Below are positions 34,959-45,892 of a DNA stretch of 64,000 nt, in pieces. The stretch's first letter is position 1; each line of letters begins with the position of its first letter. Origin of the DNA: Earliella scabrosa (taxonomy: Eukaryota; Basidiomycota; Agaricomycetes; Polyporales; Polyporaceae); assembly GCA_022605405.1 (NCBI GenBank), contig JABYQQ010000012.1:1488001-1552000 (forward strand), given 5' to 3'. The notes below the pieces were generated by a model. That model ran no database searches. It saw only the letters and a list, made by a program, of their open reading frames with translations, and was not told the origin of the DNA. Made by a program: the position numbers and the translations under genes.

Positions 34959-35573
34959 GTGCACCATCCTATCGTCCCCATGCCTTTCATAATACCTCCT
35001 CCGCGGCCCTCTAGCAACTGGCCCGCCGCCGAGCGGGCGCCCGGCGATCCCCTCAACGGGAGCAGTGGTGGCGACGCTCCGTCCGCCAGCGACGCTCTGC
35101 TTCCGGTCTCGGAGAGCGAGCGTTCCCGAGACTCGCTCAGCCCACTGTCGAGTGAGGGCGATGTCTGGGAGGTCGAAGACGACGAATTCTCCGACATACC
35201 GGAGTACGTCGGCCAAGGGAGGAGCCGGTGGATCCTGTTGGATCTTTTGGACGAAGACTTGCAACGGTCGCTCAGTCGGATACTCAGGAACACGACCCTT
35301 GGCGAGCCGGTGAGTTACGTTGTGGATGGCGCGACGTGGTGTTCACGGTTTGTCTAGGTTGTCATGATCGTGAGCATCAGCTCGATGCAACGGAGCGACC
35401 GGATCCCCCGTGTTGCCGCGAGGGTCAACATGGTGCAACGATTCCGCAACGAGCATGGTCGGTACGCGCGGTTCTGGGAGACTGTTCGAGGACATATCTT
35501 CACGTCAGTGACTGGATGCCTGAGACGTGCTATGGCTGCGGCCGTGAGAGCAGTTGATGGCGGGATGGATTAG
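34959..35573 (+). CDS. Unknown acidic protein, two exons seen, possibly more
   Basis: Exon 34959-35309 (117 codons) and exon 35358-35573 are joined by a phase 0 intron with GTGAGT and CTAG. The first exon is proline/serine-rich then acidic (SSEGDVWEVEDDEFSDIPEY). The second is basic and alpha-helical. A further open stretch at about 35655-35785 encodes WVYCSFCDRGVKLQNRKDE, a CxxC motif like those in multi-copy mushroom proteins, with a splice-like end at 35786. It may be a third exon or a separate gene; no clean join was found. Family not recognised. Confidence 0.4.
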
Positions 35574-36291
35574 GTTTCAAGGGGAGGGGTGGAAGGGGAC
35601 ACGTGCATGTGTCGGGTGATCGAGGGGACAGACAAGGTCGTGCCGGAGGCAGCATGTCATCGATACGCGTCTGGAAATTTCGGTCGGATGTTCGCGCGAC
35701 AAGCAGACACGAATGGGTATATTGCAGCTTCTGTGATCGCGGTGTGAAATTGCAGAACCGGAAGGACGAAAGCGTGGAACAGAAGGTGATGTCGTCGAAG
35801 TTGAGCCTGATGTTGCGTAATTGCAGAAGACCACCATGTATGTATACGGTGGCCGGCACACCGCGCTGTTCAGTGCGTGAGGTATGCAGGAGCGGAGCGT
35901 CCCGCACAGGTTCGTGTGTTGGCAACGGTACAGGACAGTGGTGTCGGGGATCCGGGTGAGGACGGTGGGTTACACCATTGACTGTGACAGGTAGGCGGTG
36001 TGCGCGACGGTGCGACGCGTGCTGGTGCAGATCCCATCGAGGCACCGATCGAGTCATGGAAAAGGCAGACGAAGTGTGGATGGGATAACGTGGTTGTGCG
36101 TACGCGAGGACAACAGAACGGTGACCGCGTGGATCGCGTGCGTCGGGATCGGGATCGACGGCTGGCCGTCACGAACTTGGTTGCGGACGACCCGGGAGTG
36201 TGGGGCAGCGTACGTATTTGTAGGAAGGCGCCGATTGTTAATCAGGTTCGCGCGTCGTGAACGTCGAGTCGCCGTCTATTCGCCTCTCGTC

Positions 36292-37147
36292 ATGGCAAGC
36301 GTAGCTCCCCTTCATGCTCGGCCCCACGGACGCTGCGCCGTATGTTATGGCGTGTGCCGTACATTTTGCGGCCGCTGCCGCGGCGAGTGGTACTGCAGTG
36401 CGGAGCATATAGCGCAGGTGAGCATGTTTATCCAGCGTGTCGCACGAACGTTTCGTAATGGATGACACACCGTAGGACTGGTCTAGGCACAAGGAGAGAT
36501 GTGCCGACGTGTCAGCGCGTGCGACTGCGATGCCTTCGACGGCGTGTGTCGGCGTGGCAGCGGATCTACGACGCGAACCGTGTCAGATGCCGGTCACACC
36601 ACAGTACGAGGGTACCGCGGACGTGGGAACGACGTTGCCTGTTTTGGCGTACCTCCTGAAGCCCGCCGAAGGTGAGTACGCGTATGTTCAATGCGTGCGC
36701 GAGTTGATGACACAGCGAGCTGTAGCCGTGGTACGCGTTATTATGCTGCAGTATCGCGCGCAAGTATCGCCGCACAGTTCCACGGGGTTCGTGATCGCCC
36801 CGGTACTGGACAGCCATATCTCCGCGGAAGACGCGGAGCGGTATGTGCTTGACAGCAGCGGGCTCGATAGGGTCGAGGTTCGGTATCCACTGGACATATG
36901 GTTCTCACGGAGGGCGATGAGCAGTGGTGCGCCGTTGAACTGTCCCGTTCAGTTACTTTGTGGTGGCAATAGCGCCGCTAGACGTTGGTGCGGTACCGTC
37001 GTCGTGCTGAGGTTCAACGGTGTCCGACGGCAGTCATACGTGTCTGTCACCGCTCGCGATCTGGACCTGTTCCGGAGGCACGCCTCAGGGGAGCTCGTCC
37101 GCGCGAAGGGCCGGGATGGGAGGATCGGTGGGGGGGGGGACGCGTAA
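36292..37147 (+). CDS. MYND-type zinc finger protein, 265 residues
   Basis: Exons 36292-36417 and 36476-37147 with a phase 0 intron. The MYND finger spans the intron: CAVC, CRTFCGRC, WYCSAEH, then DWSRHKERC in exon 2. MYND fingers bind two zincs and usually make protein contacts through proline-rich peptides. After the finger come about 200 residues without a known domain. A repressor or adaptor role is typical of the family but not shown here. In this copy the position after YCSAE is His where Cys is usual, so one zinc site may be altered. Confidence 0.75.
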
Positions 37148-37649
37148 CGGGGTTATCGCAGATGCTTGTGCTACGTTGTCTATGGCAGTAGCGTTGGGAA
37201 CGGCACACCGGTGCGTGTGATCTCGATCAACCGGCATTTCCCGTGACTCGGGCGCCGAAGGTCTTATGACGTACAGAGACTGTCATTCAGGTCAGTAATA
37301 CAGGGCATGCGTGATATGGTACAGTATGGACAGTGAGATACAATCTTGGTGACTGGGACACAGTAGCACGAAATAGTACACGAGAATGCGGCTGTTATAT
37401 GGGGGGAGGGGGGGGGGAACGACGTCTGGCGCGGTCAAGAGCGAACGCGCAGTGTGGCTATCCGGACGTGGTTTATCAAGCGGTACATAACGTGCCAGGG
37501 AACTGTCGCGCGGTACGCCTGGCATTCAAGGAAAATCGAGAGGCGCGTGTGCACTGATGTACGGTTCGGTGTGCGATGATACGGGTGGACAGTATTTGCG
37601 GGCTACCACGTGAGATCGAAACCGGTAGGAGCGCTGTGCGCGGCAGACG
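37148..37649. other. Intergenic between convergent genes
   Basis: About 500 bases with a G-rich run (37401-37420). No gene seen. Confidence 0.5.
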
Positions 37650-38915
37650 TTAGCAGCTGTGCGTGAGCAGCGGATGCACGGAATGGGACAAGACGCACAA
37701 GTTGGCTGTTAGCCGGGCAGACATGTAGCGAGCCCGTTCGCGGCTGTCGGTACCGTCCGGGACAACTCTCCACGTTCGCGGCTTGCCCTTGGACGTTGTT
37801 GGTGTGAACAGGCAACACGCGACGTAGAGCCTGACGAGATCCGGGCGCGACGAGGCGACGTCTTCCATCACATACGCGACTTCTTGCACAGGAAGGCCTT
37901 CGAAGTGGCAGACGCACCAGTGAGGATCGTATGTGATCGCCCGCAACGAGGTGAGGACATTGTCGTGGACGGTGAGGTACCACAATGATATCTGGGTGCA
38001 CCCTAGTCAGCGGCGATGCTCAATATAACCCGCGGAAAGAGTACCGACGTGCAGCGACGCCAACGATGGCGGGAACGTGATAGCGCTGTGTTGCTGGAGG
38101 CCAAGATGCGTGAGGTTTGGGAAGGCGAGCGATACCTCGTCCAGGACTTCTTCGACGCGGTCGTAGTCTGCAGAGCACTTGAACGATTCAACGATTGGGC
38201 CTCGCCCCGTGGCCCGATATTCCCGGATAAATCGGAGGAGGGAGCGAACGGAGGCATCGGTGTCGATGATGATGACGCGTAAGGCTCGCATCATCGTGAG
38301 CTCCTCCATGACTTCGACAGAGCGGACATGAACCGCGTCCAGAGCGGGGTTGTACCACTGAAGAGTCGTGGGTCTGCCAGCTGCTTGACAGAAGCTAGGT
38401 GCCAGTCTGGGGGTGGCGCGGGATATACCGTACTTTGCGAGTGTCATGACGGCTCTGGAGATGGAGCGATCCGGGACATCGATGCGCAAGAACTGTAGAA
38501 ACTCCATCGTCTGGATCGCTCTCGCTAGCATCGGGAGACAGCGGATGTCCGACACAGGGCACAGGGACTCGTAAGAAAGGACGCGGACATATCTCGACAA
38601 CGGTTGGCGTTCGCCGGGTATACGAGGTCGCTCGACTTGACTGAGGAACAGGAGAAGATGATCGGCGGCGGTTTCTTCAGTGAGGAAGATGTAGTGATAT
38701 AGGATGTCGGACGCGACGTCGTTGACAGCGACAGACACACGGGCGAGGACCGTGCAGTCGTGAAGGTCACCGAATTGGGCGATGCGGTAATACAATTCGG
38801 GAGGCAGCGCTAGGCCTCGCGGGTTGATACTGCGGGTACGGAGGTGAGTACGCGGCGCGGGAACGTAACCGTAACAACTGTACCTACCATCGTATTCGTG
38901 GCCTCCATAACCCAA
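37650..38915 (-). CDS. F-box protein, 407 residues
   Basis: Exons 38045-38915 and 37650-38002, 408 codons, phase 1 intron ending CTAG. The F-box core is GLALPPELYYRIAQFGDL, then LARVSVAVNDVASDILYHYI. The rest shows irregular leucine-rich repeats (VMEELTMMRALRVIIIDT, FPNLTHLGLQQHSAITFPPS). It resembles in layout the F-box genes at 25279 and 32278, so all belong to the expanded mushroom F-box group that supplies adaptors to SCF ubiquitin ligases. No clear substrate domain. The start could also be at an internal Met, as the first 30 residues are poorly constrained. Confidence 0.75.
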
Positions 38916-39392
38916 CCACCCAGTCTTTCAGCCTCTGAAATGGTCCCGAGGTCGTACAGACGAGAGCGCAGGTACAGTGGGAGACGAGCATAGCTGTTTT
39001 GAAGATGACAAGTGCGATGGAGAGGCGGAGGCGGCGGAGAGCCATGAGTCGGGGTGGAGGGGGGCGCAACATCCAGTCATGTAGTGATATGAGCCACAGG
39101 TACGGTGGAGATGTCGTGAAACGTGTCGAAAGGCACCGGCGACCAGGTGGACCGATGACCACTGAAGGCAGGCTCGGGCGGACGTCCGTGAACGGGAAAC
39201 AGAAGGGAAGTAGTGCTTGTGCGATAGACCCGTAGGGGCGGGCCTGGAGTGCGTTTGGGCAAATGAAAATTTGCCCGCCATGTGACGGCGGACGCGGAGT
39301 TGAGCAGGGCATAAAAGGAAGTCATGATGGAGCGTGCAGAGTAGCCAGTACGAGGGGGTGCCGGGGGGGTGGGGGGTACCGTCGCGAGACCG
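38916..39392. other. Intergenic
   Basis: About 480 bases between two minus-strand genes. Frames here lack support. Confidence 0.5.
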
Positions 39393-40328
39393 TTATCTGG
39401 GTAACTCCCATCCGTCTCGAGAGCGCGTAAGAGGATGCCGCGTCGGCCCTGTGTCTGCTGTCAACGGGTCAAGCGTGAAGACAAGTGCTTCGCAGCCCAG
39501 AACCCATGTACCCGCACAGCGGTTGCCAATAACGGGCCCGCCATCTCCCCAGCCCCACTCGAGCTCAGGGTGGACCGCAAAACCGCGAGCGGTGTACTTG
39601 TGGAGAGCACGCTCGTCCGACGGGTTGAACGGCTCTTCCTTCAAGATCGCAGTGCGGGAAAGTGTATTGTCGATCCAGAAAGACGCACACATGTGAGGCG
39701 AAATGAAGTTTGTCACGAGGGTCGACCAAAAGCCGCCCAGAGGAGATGCTGCAGAGTGCGTGAAACTGCGTATGACATCGACGCGTCGCCCTCCTTTGGT
39801 CATGAACCGCGCGAGTTCTTTTACCGTATAGTTGCCCACCAGGCCGTGCACCGGGGCTGCTCCGTCGGGGGTAGCGTCGTGGTGCAGTCCGCCTTCTTCG
39901 GCTGTTCCCGTGATCTCGCCGTCGTCGTAGCGCGGTTCCCATCGCACGCAGCCGTAAATGGGGTCTGTCTCGAGTGCGTCGCATACTCCATTGAACATGT
40001 CGTCCGGCACGTATATGTCGAGGTCCTCGGAATCCCAGCTCTCGTCTGGTAGGAAGAATCGTAGCGCGGTAGAGCCGGAAATGACAGACGCATGCTCGTC
40101 GAGAAGTCGAAGTACCGGTCCTGGTGTTGGAAAGAATGGTTGCAGCAGGGATACGAGTCGACGACGTAATATTGAATGCACAAAGTTGTAGAAACCGCTG
40201 CCGACCAGGCGCCACGCGAGTAACGTTCTAATGTCGGAACGCTCCACCACCATAAGTACGACTTCTGGGGGCAGTCTGACGATACCCGGGTCAGCCGTAC
40301 TCGTAGAACTGTACTCAGGTGGCCGCAC
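39393..40328 (-). CDS. F-box plus nucleotidyltransferase-like protein, 311 residues
   Basis: Single exon. The N-terminus IVRLPPEVVLMVVERSDIRT, then LLAWRLVGSGFYNFVHSIL, is a short F-box-like helix set. It is followed by VISGSTALRFFLPDES and SEDLDIYVPD. The GS...DxDxY arrangement is that of the nucleotidyltransferase (Pol beta-like) superfamily, in a form seen often in Agaricomycete proteins. Whether the fold still transfers nucleotides is doubtful: only GS and the DLD pair are evident, and no third acidic residue can be assigned. The C-terminal half has no known domain. Intact frame, no introns. Confidence 0.7.
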   Translation of the reverse strand: MRPPEYSSTSTADPGIVRLPPEVVLMVVERSDIRTLLAWRLVGSGFYNFVHSILRRRLVSLLQPFFPTPGPVLRLLDEHASVISGSTALRFFLPDESWDSEDLDIYVPDDMFNGVCDALETDPIYGCVRWEPRYDDGEITGTAEEGGLHHDATPDGAAPVHGLVGNYTVKELARFMTKGGRRVDVIRSFTHSAASPLGGFWSTLVTNFISPHMCASFWIDNTLSRTAILKEEPFNPSDERALHKYTARGFAVHPELEWGWGDGGPVIGNRCAGTWVLGCEALVFTLDPLTADTGPTRHPLTRSRDGWELPR

Positions 40329-40583
40329 ATTTTAAGGGTGGGGGTGCGAGTGTGTACGCCCGCGCTAGCGGTACGTCGACCCGTCCATCGAAAGGTGATT
40401 ACATCATGAAGCGTTGCTGCGGACACGGACATGACAGTTATACAGAAGCAGATGTGGACAAGTCGAAACGAAGTGGAGAGGTAGCGGGTACTGTGCAGAA
40501 CAGTCGTTTGTATATATACCTAGATTCCACGCAGAGACGCATGTGTCTCGCGTGTATACAAGTACGAGTGCACGGCGCGCTCG

Positions 40584-42093
40584 TCACCCATCCAGCGCGG
40601 GACCGATGAGATCGTCACACGCTGGTCGCAAGAAGGGGTGTGTGGTATATACAGACGAGGTACCCCGACGGACTGGATCGAGTCTCAGCAATGCTGAGCA
40701 CAGATCGAAGTATTGCTGATCATGTATGATGCACTGCGTGCCAGGCGTGAGTGGTACGTGTTAGTCGAGGGGATGCGCGCCATACCGAGAGCGGACGTGC
40801 GTCTTGAATCGCTTTCACCGTGGACGGCGGGTCCGAACCGAGCGCGGGGTAATTGACCTTCACGTCCGACCCGAGACGGAAAAATCCGGGAATCGAGGCC
40901 TCTCCTCGAGCTGCGAAGTCCCGAGGAAACGGCCCGAGGACGCGTTCCAGCAGAGCCAGGCGTTCTCGGGCGGTGTCTGTGCACTGAAACAGCTGAGACC
41001 CAAGGAACATCTCGGCCATTACGCATCCCATGCCGAACAGATCGACGCGTGCATCCCAAGGCAGTTCTACAGTAGCCGAGCCATCAACGACCAGTTCACG
41101 GGCGCGGAGGGAGGGAGTGCTACCTAGGGTTACCTCGGGTGCCCGGTAGGCATTCGTTCCGCACATCCCGCGTCCCGGTGCTCCTGACGTGACTGCGTCC
41201 TCGAAGTTGGTCAAATACAGTTCTACAGACTTCAGTTCGTACTGTTTGGGCGCTCAGCGCACACGCTCGCAACGAAGGCCGATTGAGCAGAGGGGCTTAC
41301 CCGATTCGCAAAAGCACCGTCAACCCGCAACCGACGTGTTTGCACAACCGCCGCGCTGCGAAACACGATGTTGACGGGACGTATATCGCCGTGGATGATG
41401 TGCAACGAGTGCAAGACTTTGGAACGCGCGAGCGAATAGTCAGTGACGAGCGAGAGCGGGTACAACACCACAAAAAGACACATACACCTGAGAGCGTGTA
41501 CGATCTGACAGCCGATCTCGCGGACATGGCGAGTAGGGAGCGGGCGCAGCACCGATTGGTGGATGAGGTGAAGTACAGTAAACTGTACCGGTTGGTAGGC
41601 GAGGTACCGAATGGAACGGTAAGTTCCGCGGTCGAACGGCTCAAGAAACAAGCTACCGCAGTAAGTGTGTTTGAGGCACGAATAACGTGTGACGCGCGGA
41701 TGGCGGACTTACGCGCGGCATGGACTAATGTGTTTGCGGATCGATGCGAGGACTTCTTCCTCGGTGGTTGGCGCGTCGCCCGCAGCAGGTGCAAGTTTGA
41801 GGGTAGCTCGTACATATGCTGTGGTATCGGTTACTGCCACAGTTGCGCCGTATGGCCCTACGGTTACGGTCTCCTGTGTTACATCTGAATAACATGCGCC
41901 GTGAGGGGGGGGGGGGTTTCACCGTAGAGGGGCAAATGAACTCACAGCGCCCTCCGAGTACCTCGCCCCGTTTGAGAATGATAGGGTATGAGGCCTGGTT
42001 GCCCGACGCTGTAATGCGAGGATGCTGTTGCGGTGCAGTGCCGCCGGGTGCAGAGGTGTTCGCCAGAGAGGGAGGATCCGCGCCTGCTGGCAT
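40584..42093 (-). CDS. SRPK-like protein kinase homologue, probable pseudokinase, 402 residues
   Basis: Exons 41946-42093, 41713-41884, 41486-41652, 41301-41416, 40786-41241 and 40584-40733 give 403 codons with matching phases. The N-lobe begins YPIILKRGEVLGGRY and has a strand-3 lysine in RATLKLAP and an alpha-C-like TEEEVLASIRKH. The catalytic loop is IIHGDIRPVNIVF, so Asp and Asn are kept while Lys is Arg. The DFG motif is replaced by NFE in LTNFEDAVT, losing the metal-binding Asp. APE region: GTNAYRAPEVTL. The C-lobe includes LFGMGCVMAEMFLG, LERVLGPFP and LLRLDPVRR. SRPKs phosphorylate SR splicing factors; here binding without catalysis is more likely. Low-homology glycine loop. Confidence 0.8.
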
Positions 42094-42520
42094 GGCCGTT
42101 GACGGTATGTTGTCAACTCGAGGTCAGTCTCGTGGATGTCAGTCGAACACGTTTTGTACGGCGAGCATGACGCGCGAAGTGCAGAGGTGGTCCTCAGTGG
42201 CAAATCGGGTTATCGGAGTGTGTCAGTTTTGCCCGCCGGTTTGTTGTGGCGGGAGAACCATAGTCGCGGTCCTGCGGATCGATTGGGTCGGACTGTAAGA
42301 GGAAGGCGGTATCTGTGGCGTGGGACCGGTTTAATTTGTAACGCGCCACGTGGCCGATCAAGCTCCGCGGAGATGGGCGGTCCATTGCTCATGTGTCTGC
42401 ATCTGTCTGGTACATAGCATATGTATACACGCGTGCACGGTGGTATGTACATGTGCAGATACCGTACGCGCTAGTTCCGCATGTCGCCAACACGCGGCGT
42501 GGGGCTCCGTCTGACCTTAT
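42094..42520. other. Intergenic
   Basis: About 430 bases between two minus-strand genes. Should hold the kinase promoter. Nothing else seen. Confidence 0.5.
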
Positions 42521-45374
42521 TCAGAGATACGTCTCATGAGCGAATCCGGCACCGGGATACTGGATCAAGTCTCCAGTCGTGTAGATGTCAGCCAAGTCTG
42601 CTACCGTGGTTCGCGTCAGCATATACCGGGGCCGCTGCACGTACTGCTTACCCGCGACTTCGCCAGGTTGGTCCTGTGTCGGGGGGCCGGTTCCATAGTA
42701 GTACTGGTATGTTCGGGAGACCTCGAATTCATGTGCTGGATTGTCAGCGCGGACATCCGCATGTTGCAGATAAGCCAAGTCCGTATGGACACTGTTGTCC
42801 GTCAACTGCGGCACACTGTGGTGCGTCCCAGTGTAGCGCACTACACCAGAGGTCGCCAGTAGCGGACGCGGCGCATATAGTACGGTCGCGGGTGCGGTGG
42901 CCACAGTTTCCTGCCGAGTTTCCGGTTGAGACGTCAACCAGGCCGGTGCATTCGTGGACGCGGAGACGTGGTGCGTTTGAGGGGCATTCTGTACGGGACG
43001 CGAGGTCAGTCGTACCGTGCCAGAACGTGCGCGTTGCGCTCACAAGGTTATCGTGGGCGAAGGGTGCGGGACTTTGCGCTACACCTGCTACGTTCGTCCC
43101 GGGGTCGGGGTGCAGATACCTCAACATGTATTCCCAATCGTTTCCGATTGCGTCCGCGAGCGACAGCGACGAGTTCACACCTTGTTGATCTCTGTACGCC
43201 GGCACGGCGTTGGTCGCAGTCACAGGCTGTCCGTGGGGATACGTAGTGTAGGGGAGGGGGTTGGACGGCCCCCCATGGACCGTTAGCCCGTGTGCGCGAT
43301 ATTGACCGTTGCCGGCCGCCGGGGAATGAGCCTGCGGTAAATCTGAATGCGACGGTGCGACGGGTTCGCTGTTGATGTGGCTGACGTGAGCTGGGGAGTA
43401 CGTGTGTTGAGGGCGCTGCGTGAGGAAATCGTGTGCCACGATAGCTTGCTCGGCTTGCGATTCACGACCTCGAGGATGTTCACCAACGGTCGATGACGGT
43501 TCTTGGGGACCCGCGTCGTAAATATCAACAGACATAGCAGTCGATACATGCAAGGGGGAGGACGGCGGGGTGTGAGACGGGGTGGGAGGTCGAGTGCCAG
43601 TCAACGGTGGTGAGCGTGGTACCCGGTTTCGTGGCGGCATGTTGCTCTGAGTCGTGCGGGACGAGACGCAACGTTCGCGTACCTCGGTCGCCAACGGGTA
43701 GGTTTCGTGCTCGTCGGAATCGTGCTTGTCCGGACGCGAGGGAATGTGTGTGCGCTGGGTGGCATGCGTGGCCGTCGCCGCAACTCCTTGTGACGTCAGA
43801 TACGCGTGCGGAGCGTCACGGCGGAGACCAGAATTCAATCCGGAAGGAGATCGCGAGCCACGGGATGCCTGCGCCAGTGAAACACCGGCGGTTGCTCCGT
43901 CGTTGGCGAGTGGACCGTCAAGGACGTCGCTCCGCGTCTCGGGGACCGAACCGCCACGCAGCTGATCCCAATCTTCGGTTCGTACGTCGATCGCGTCCGT
44001 GTGTTTCGTGCCAGTGGGTGTCACCAGACGATCGGGTGCATGTGGTGCCTTGGCGTCCTGCGATGTCGATCCCAAGGCACACCGAGGGGGCGATGACTGT
44101 TGCAAGTACGACAGCGAATCAGATACGTCTGACTCATCCGTATCGGACGAGTCGTCGGGAGTGGTGGAGCGCGAGCTGCGGTCAGTACCGGGTGAATCTG
44201 GAACATCCGGTCTAGGCGAGGCGTGATGGCGGACCATGCCCGAGGCCGCTTTGACCGGTTTGTCCGTACGCAAGGGGGGAGGGCGTGTGGGCGACGTATA
44301 CTGGGGGCGCGGCACGCGTGAACGGGCATGCGACTCCGCGACGCGTGCCGTGGTCTTTGCGGGAGGGGGCGATGCAGGAAGCGGGATGAAGTTGATGTTC
44401 CGCTGGTAGCGGCAATGATCCGGGAGCTCTCGCGCGTTGCATTGGTCGCACGGCAGCCTCTGATCGCACTGTTAACGGTGTCAGGGGAATCCTCGGAAGG
44501 AAGGCATTGCGTAGACGCGACTTGCCGAGAGGTTATGGCGACGGCAATAGTTGCATCTTACTGGCTTCGGGGAGCGGTCTCGCGGGCGTTTGTTGAGTTG
44601 AGGACTGATACTGCTTGTGTGGGGTGGACGTTTTCTGTAGTACGGACTACTGCCCTGCGTGTCACCGGGGCTACCGAGTGGTGGATGGGCCGAGTCCCCT
44701 GCGGGTGTAGTGGTGTGTGTGATAGGTGTACGGGGTCTAGGTACACATGCCGAAACGACGGGGCTGGACTCCGCAGACCGACTGAGATGTGCCGAGTAGA
44801 TGCACCGCTTTCGAGCTAGCTTGCACCCGTCGCAAGGTGGGCTAGACATGCACTGAGGCACTGTTAGTACAGCAGTCATGATGCGTGGAACGTTGTACGA
44901 CGCACCGCGATGCCGCGACTGCGACATCGATCACAACTTTGAGCGGTTGACAGTTGAACCCGGGACGAACTGGCCAACGCACTGCCGCCATCATCACTCG
45001 TACGTGGGGCGCAGACGTTCCGTGTGGCCGGGGCGAGTCCCATACCCGCGCTGTTGTCGTGAACAGCGGTACCGGCCGTCCGTCTGCGTACGCACGAGTT
45101 ACAGTACTGACGGGACCCCTTGCAAGGCGCACGTCAGTCATGCATTGTGCAAACGATGACACCCGACACCTACCGTAGCATGCAGACCCGTGCAACGCGC
45201 ACATTCGAACAGCGGAGGACGTGACAACCGCTGTACTGCATGAACTGTCCCGTGAGGTACCCCGGCGTCATCCAGAGGCTCGGAGACGGTATCCCATTCA
45301 GCGTCAGTGGCCGTGTTGTCTGCCACTTGCGTACGGCGGGGACGTGAAGACATGGTGCGAAACGAGGGCGACAA
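42521..45374 (-). CDS. Protein with two tandem Zn2Cys6 clusters, about 806 residues
   Basis: Exons 45174-45374, 44526-44852, 43044-44468 and 42521-42988 give 807 codons, all phase 0. Cluster 1 is CARCTGLHAT (exon 1) joined to CMSSPPCDGCKLARKRC (exon 2). Cluster 2 is CNYCRRHNLS (end of exon 2) joined to CDQRLPCDQCNARELPDHC (exon 3). Each has six cysteines with fungal Zn2Cys6 spacing and an intron exactly before the third cysteine. The second intron starts GCAAGT, so it is a GC-AG intron. The rest is Ser/Pro/Thr-rich and disordered, with an acidic patch (SSDTDESDVSD), then a Tyr-rich C-terminus. Single Zn2Cys6 proteins are transcription factors that bind CGG half-sites; a double finger is unusual. 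No fungal_trans domain seen. Confidence 0.72.
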
Positions 45375-45892
45375 GTCTGCGGCGTACGGTTGATATAGGA
45401 CGCGTGATGTCCACTACTGCCCGAGTATCGTGTTCGCGAGCCAGGCAGCTGCGGTCGTCCGGGTCAGTGCGGTCGCAGGCGACGACCGGTCGCTGTGTGC
45501 TTCTCGAATGATGGCTGACATCTCTCGTACAGTTCCGAAAGGAAGAGGGCCACTGTGTTCCTGGTCCTGACGGGATGCGTTGGTTCCGTGTTGCGGACTA
45601 AACGATTGACCGGCCAACTTGCAGTACGGAGGATGCGCGTGCGCGCCGACGTGGAACCCGAGGGTACAGGGACAGAATCTGACCCGTGGTCGTCGCCGCG
45701 ACACGATCAGACCCCCAAAATTCGGCAGACGACGCAGACGACGTATGTATACGATCAGTACGTAGATCATGACACGAATAATAGTAAAACTTAGGTTTGG
45801 CATCTCAATTGTACAGACGTCGCGAATGTGGACTGCTACCCGACCCCAGTATCACGCGTGATACTCTCGGTTCACTCGCCGAGACGACGCCA
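45375..45892. other. Intergenic
   Basis: Promoter of the zinc-cluster gene and 3' flank of the next gene. No gene accepted. Confidence 0.5.

Noticed and set aside
37398..37420. G runs (also near 34553, 41906 and 53098) as possible functional quadruplexes
   Set aside because: Scattered homopolymer runs without conserved placement; no evidence for a role.
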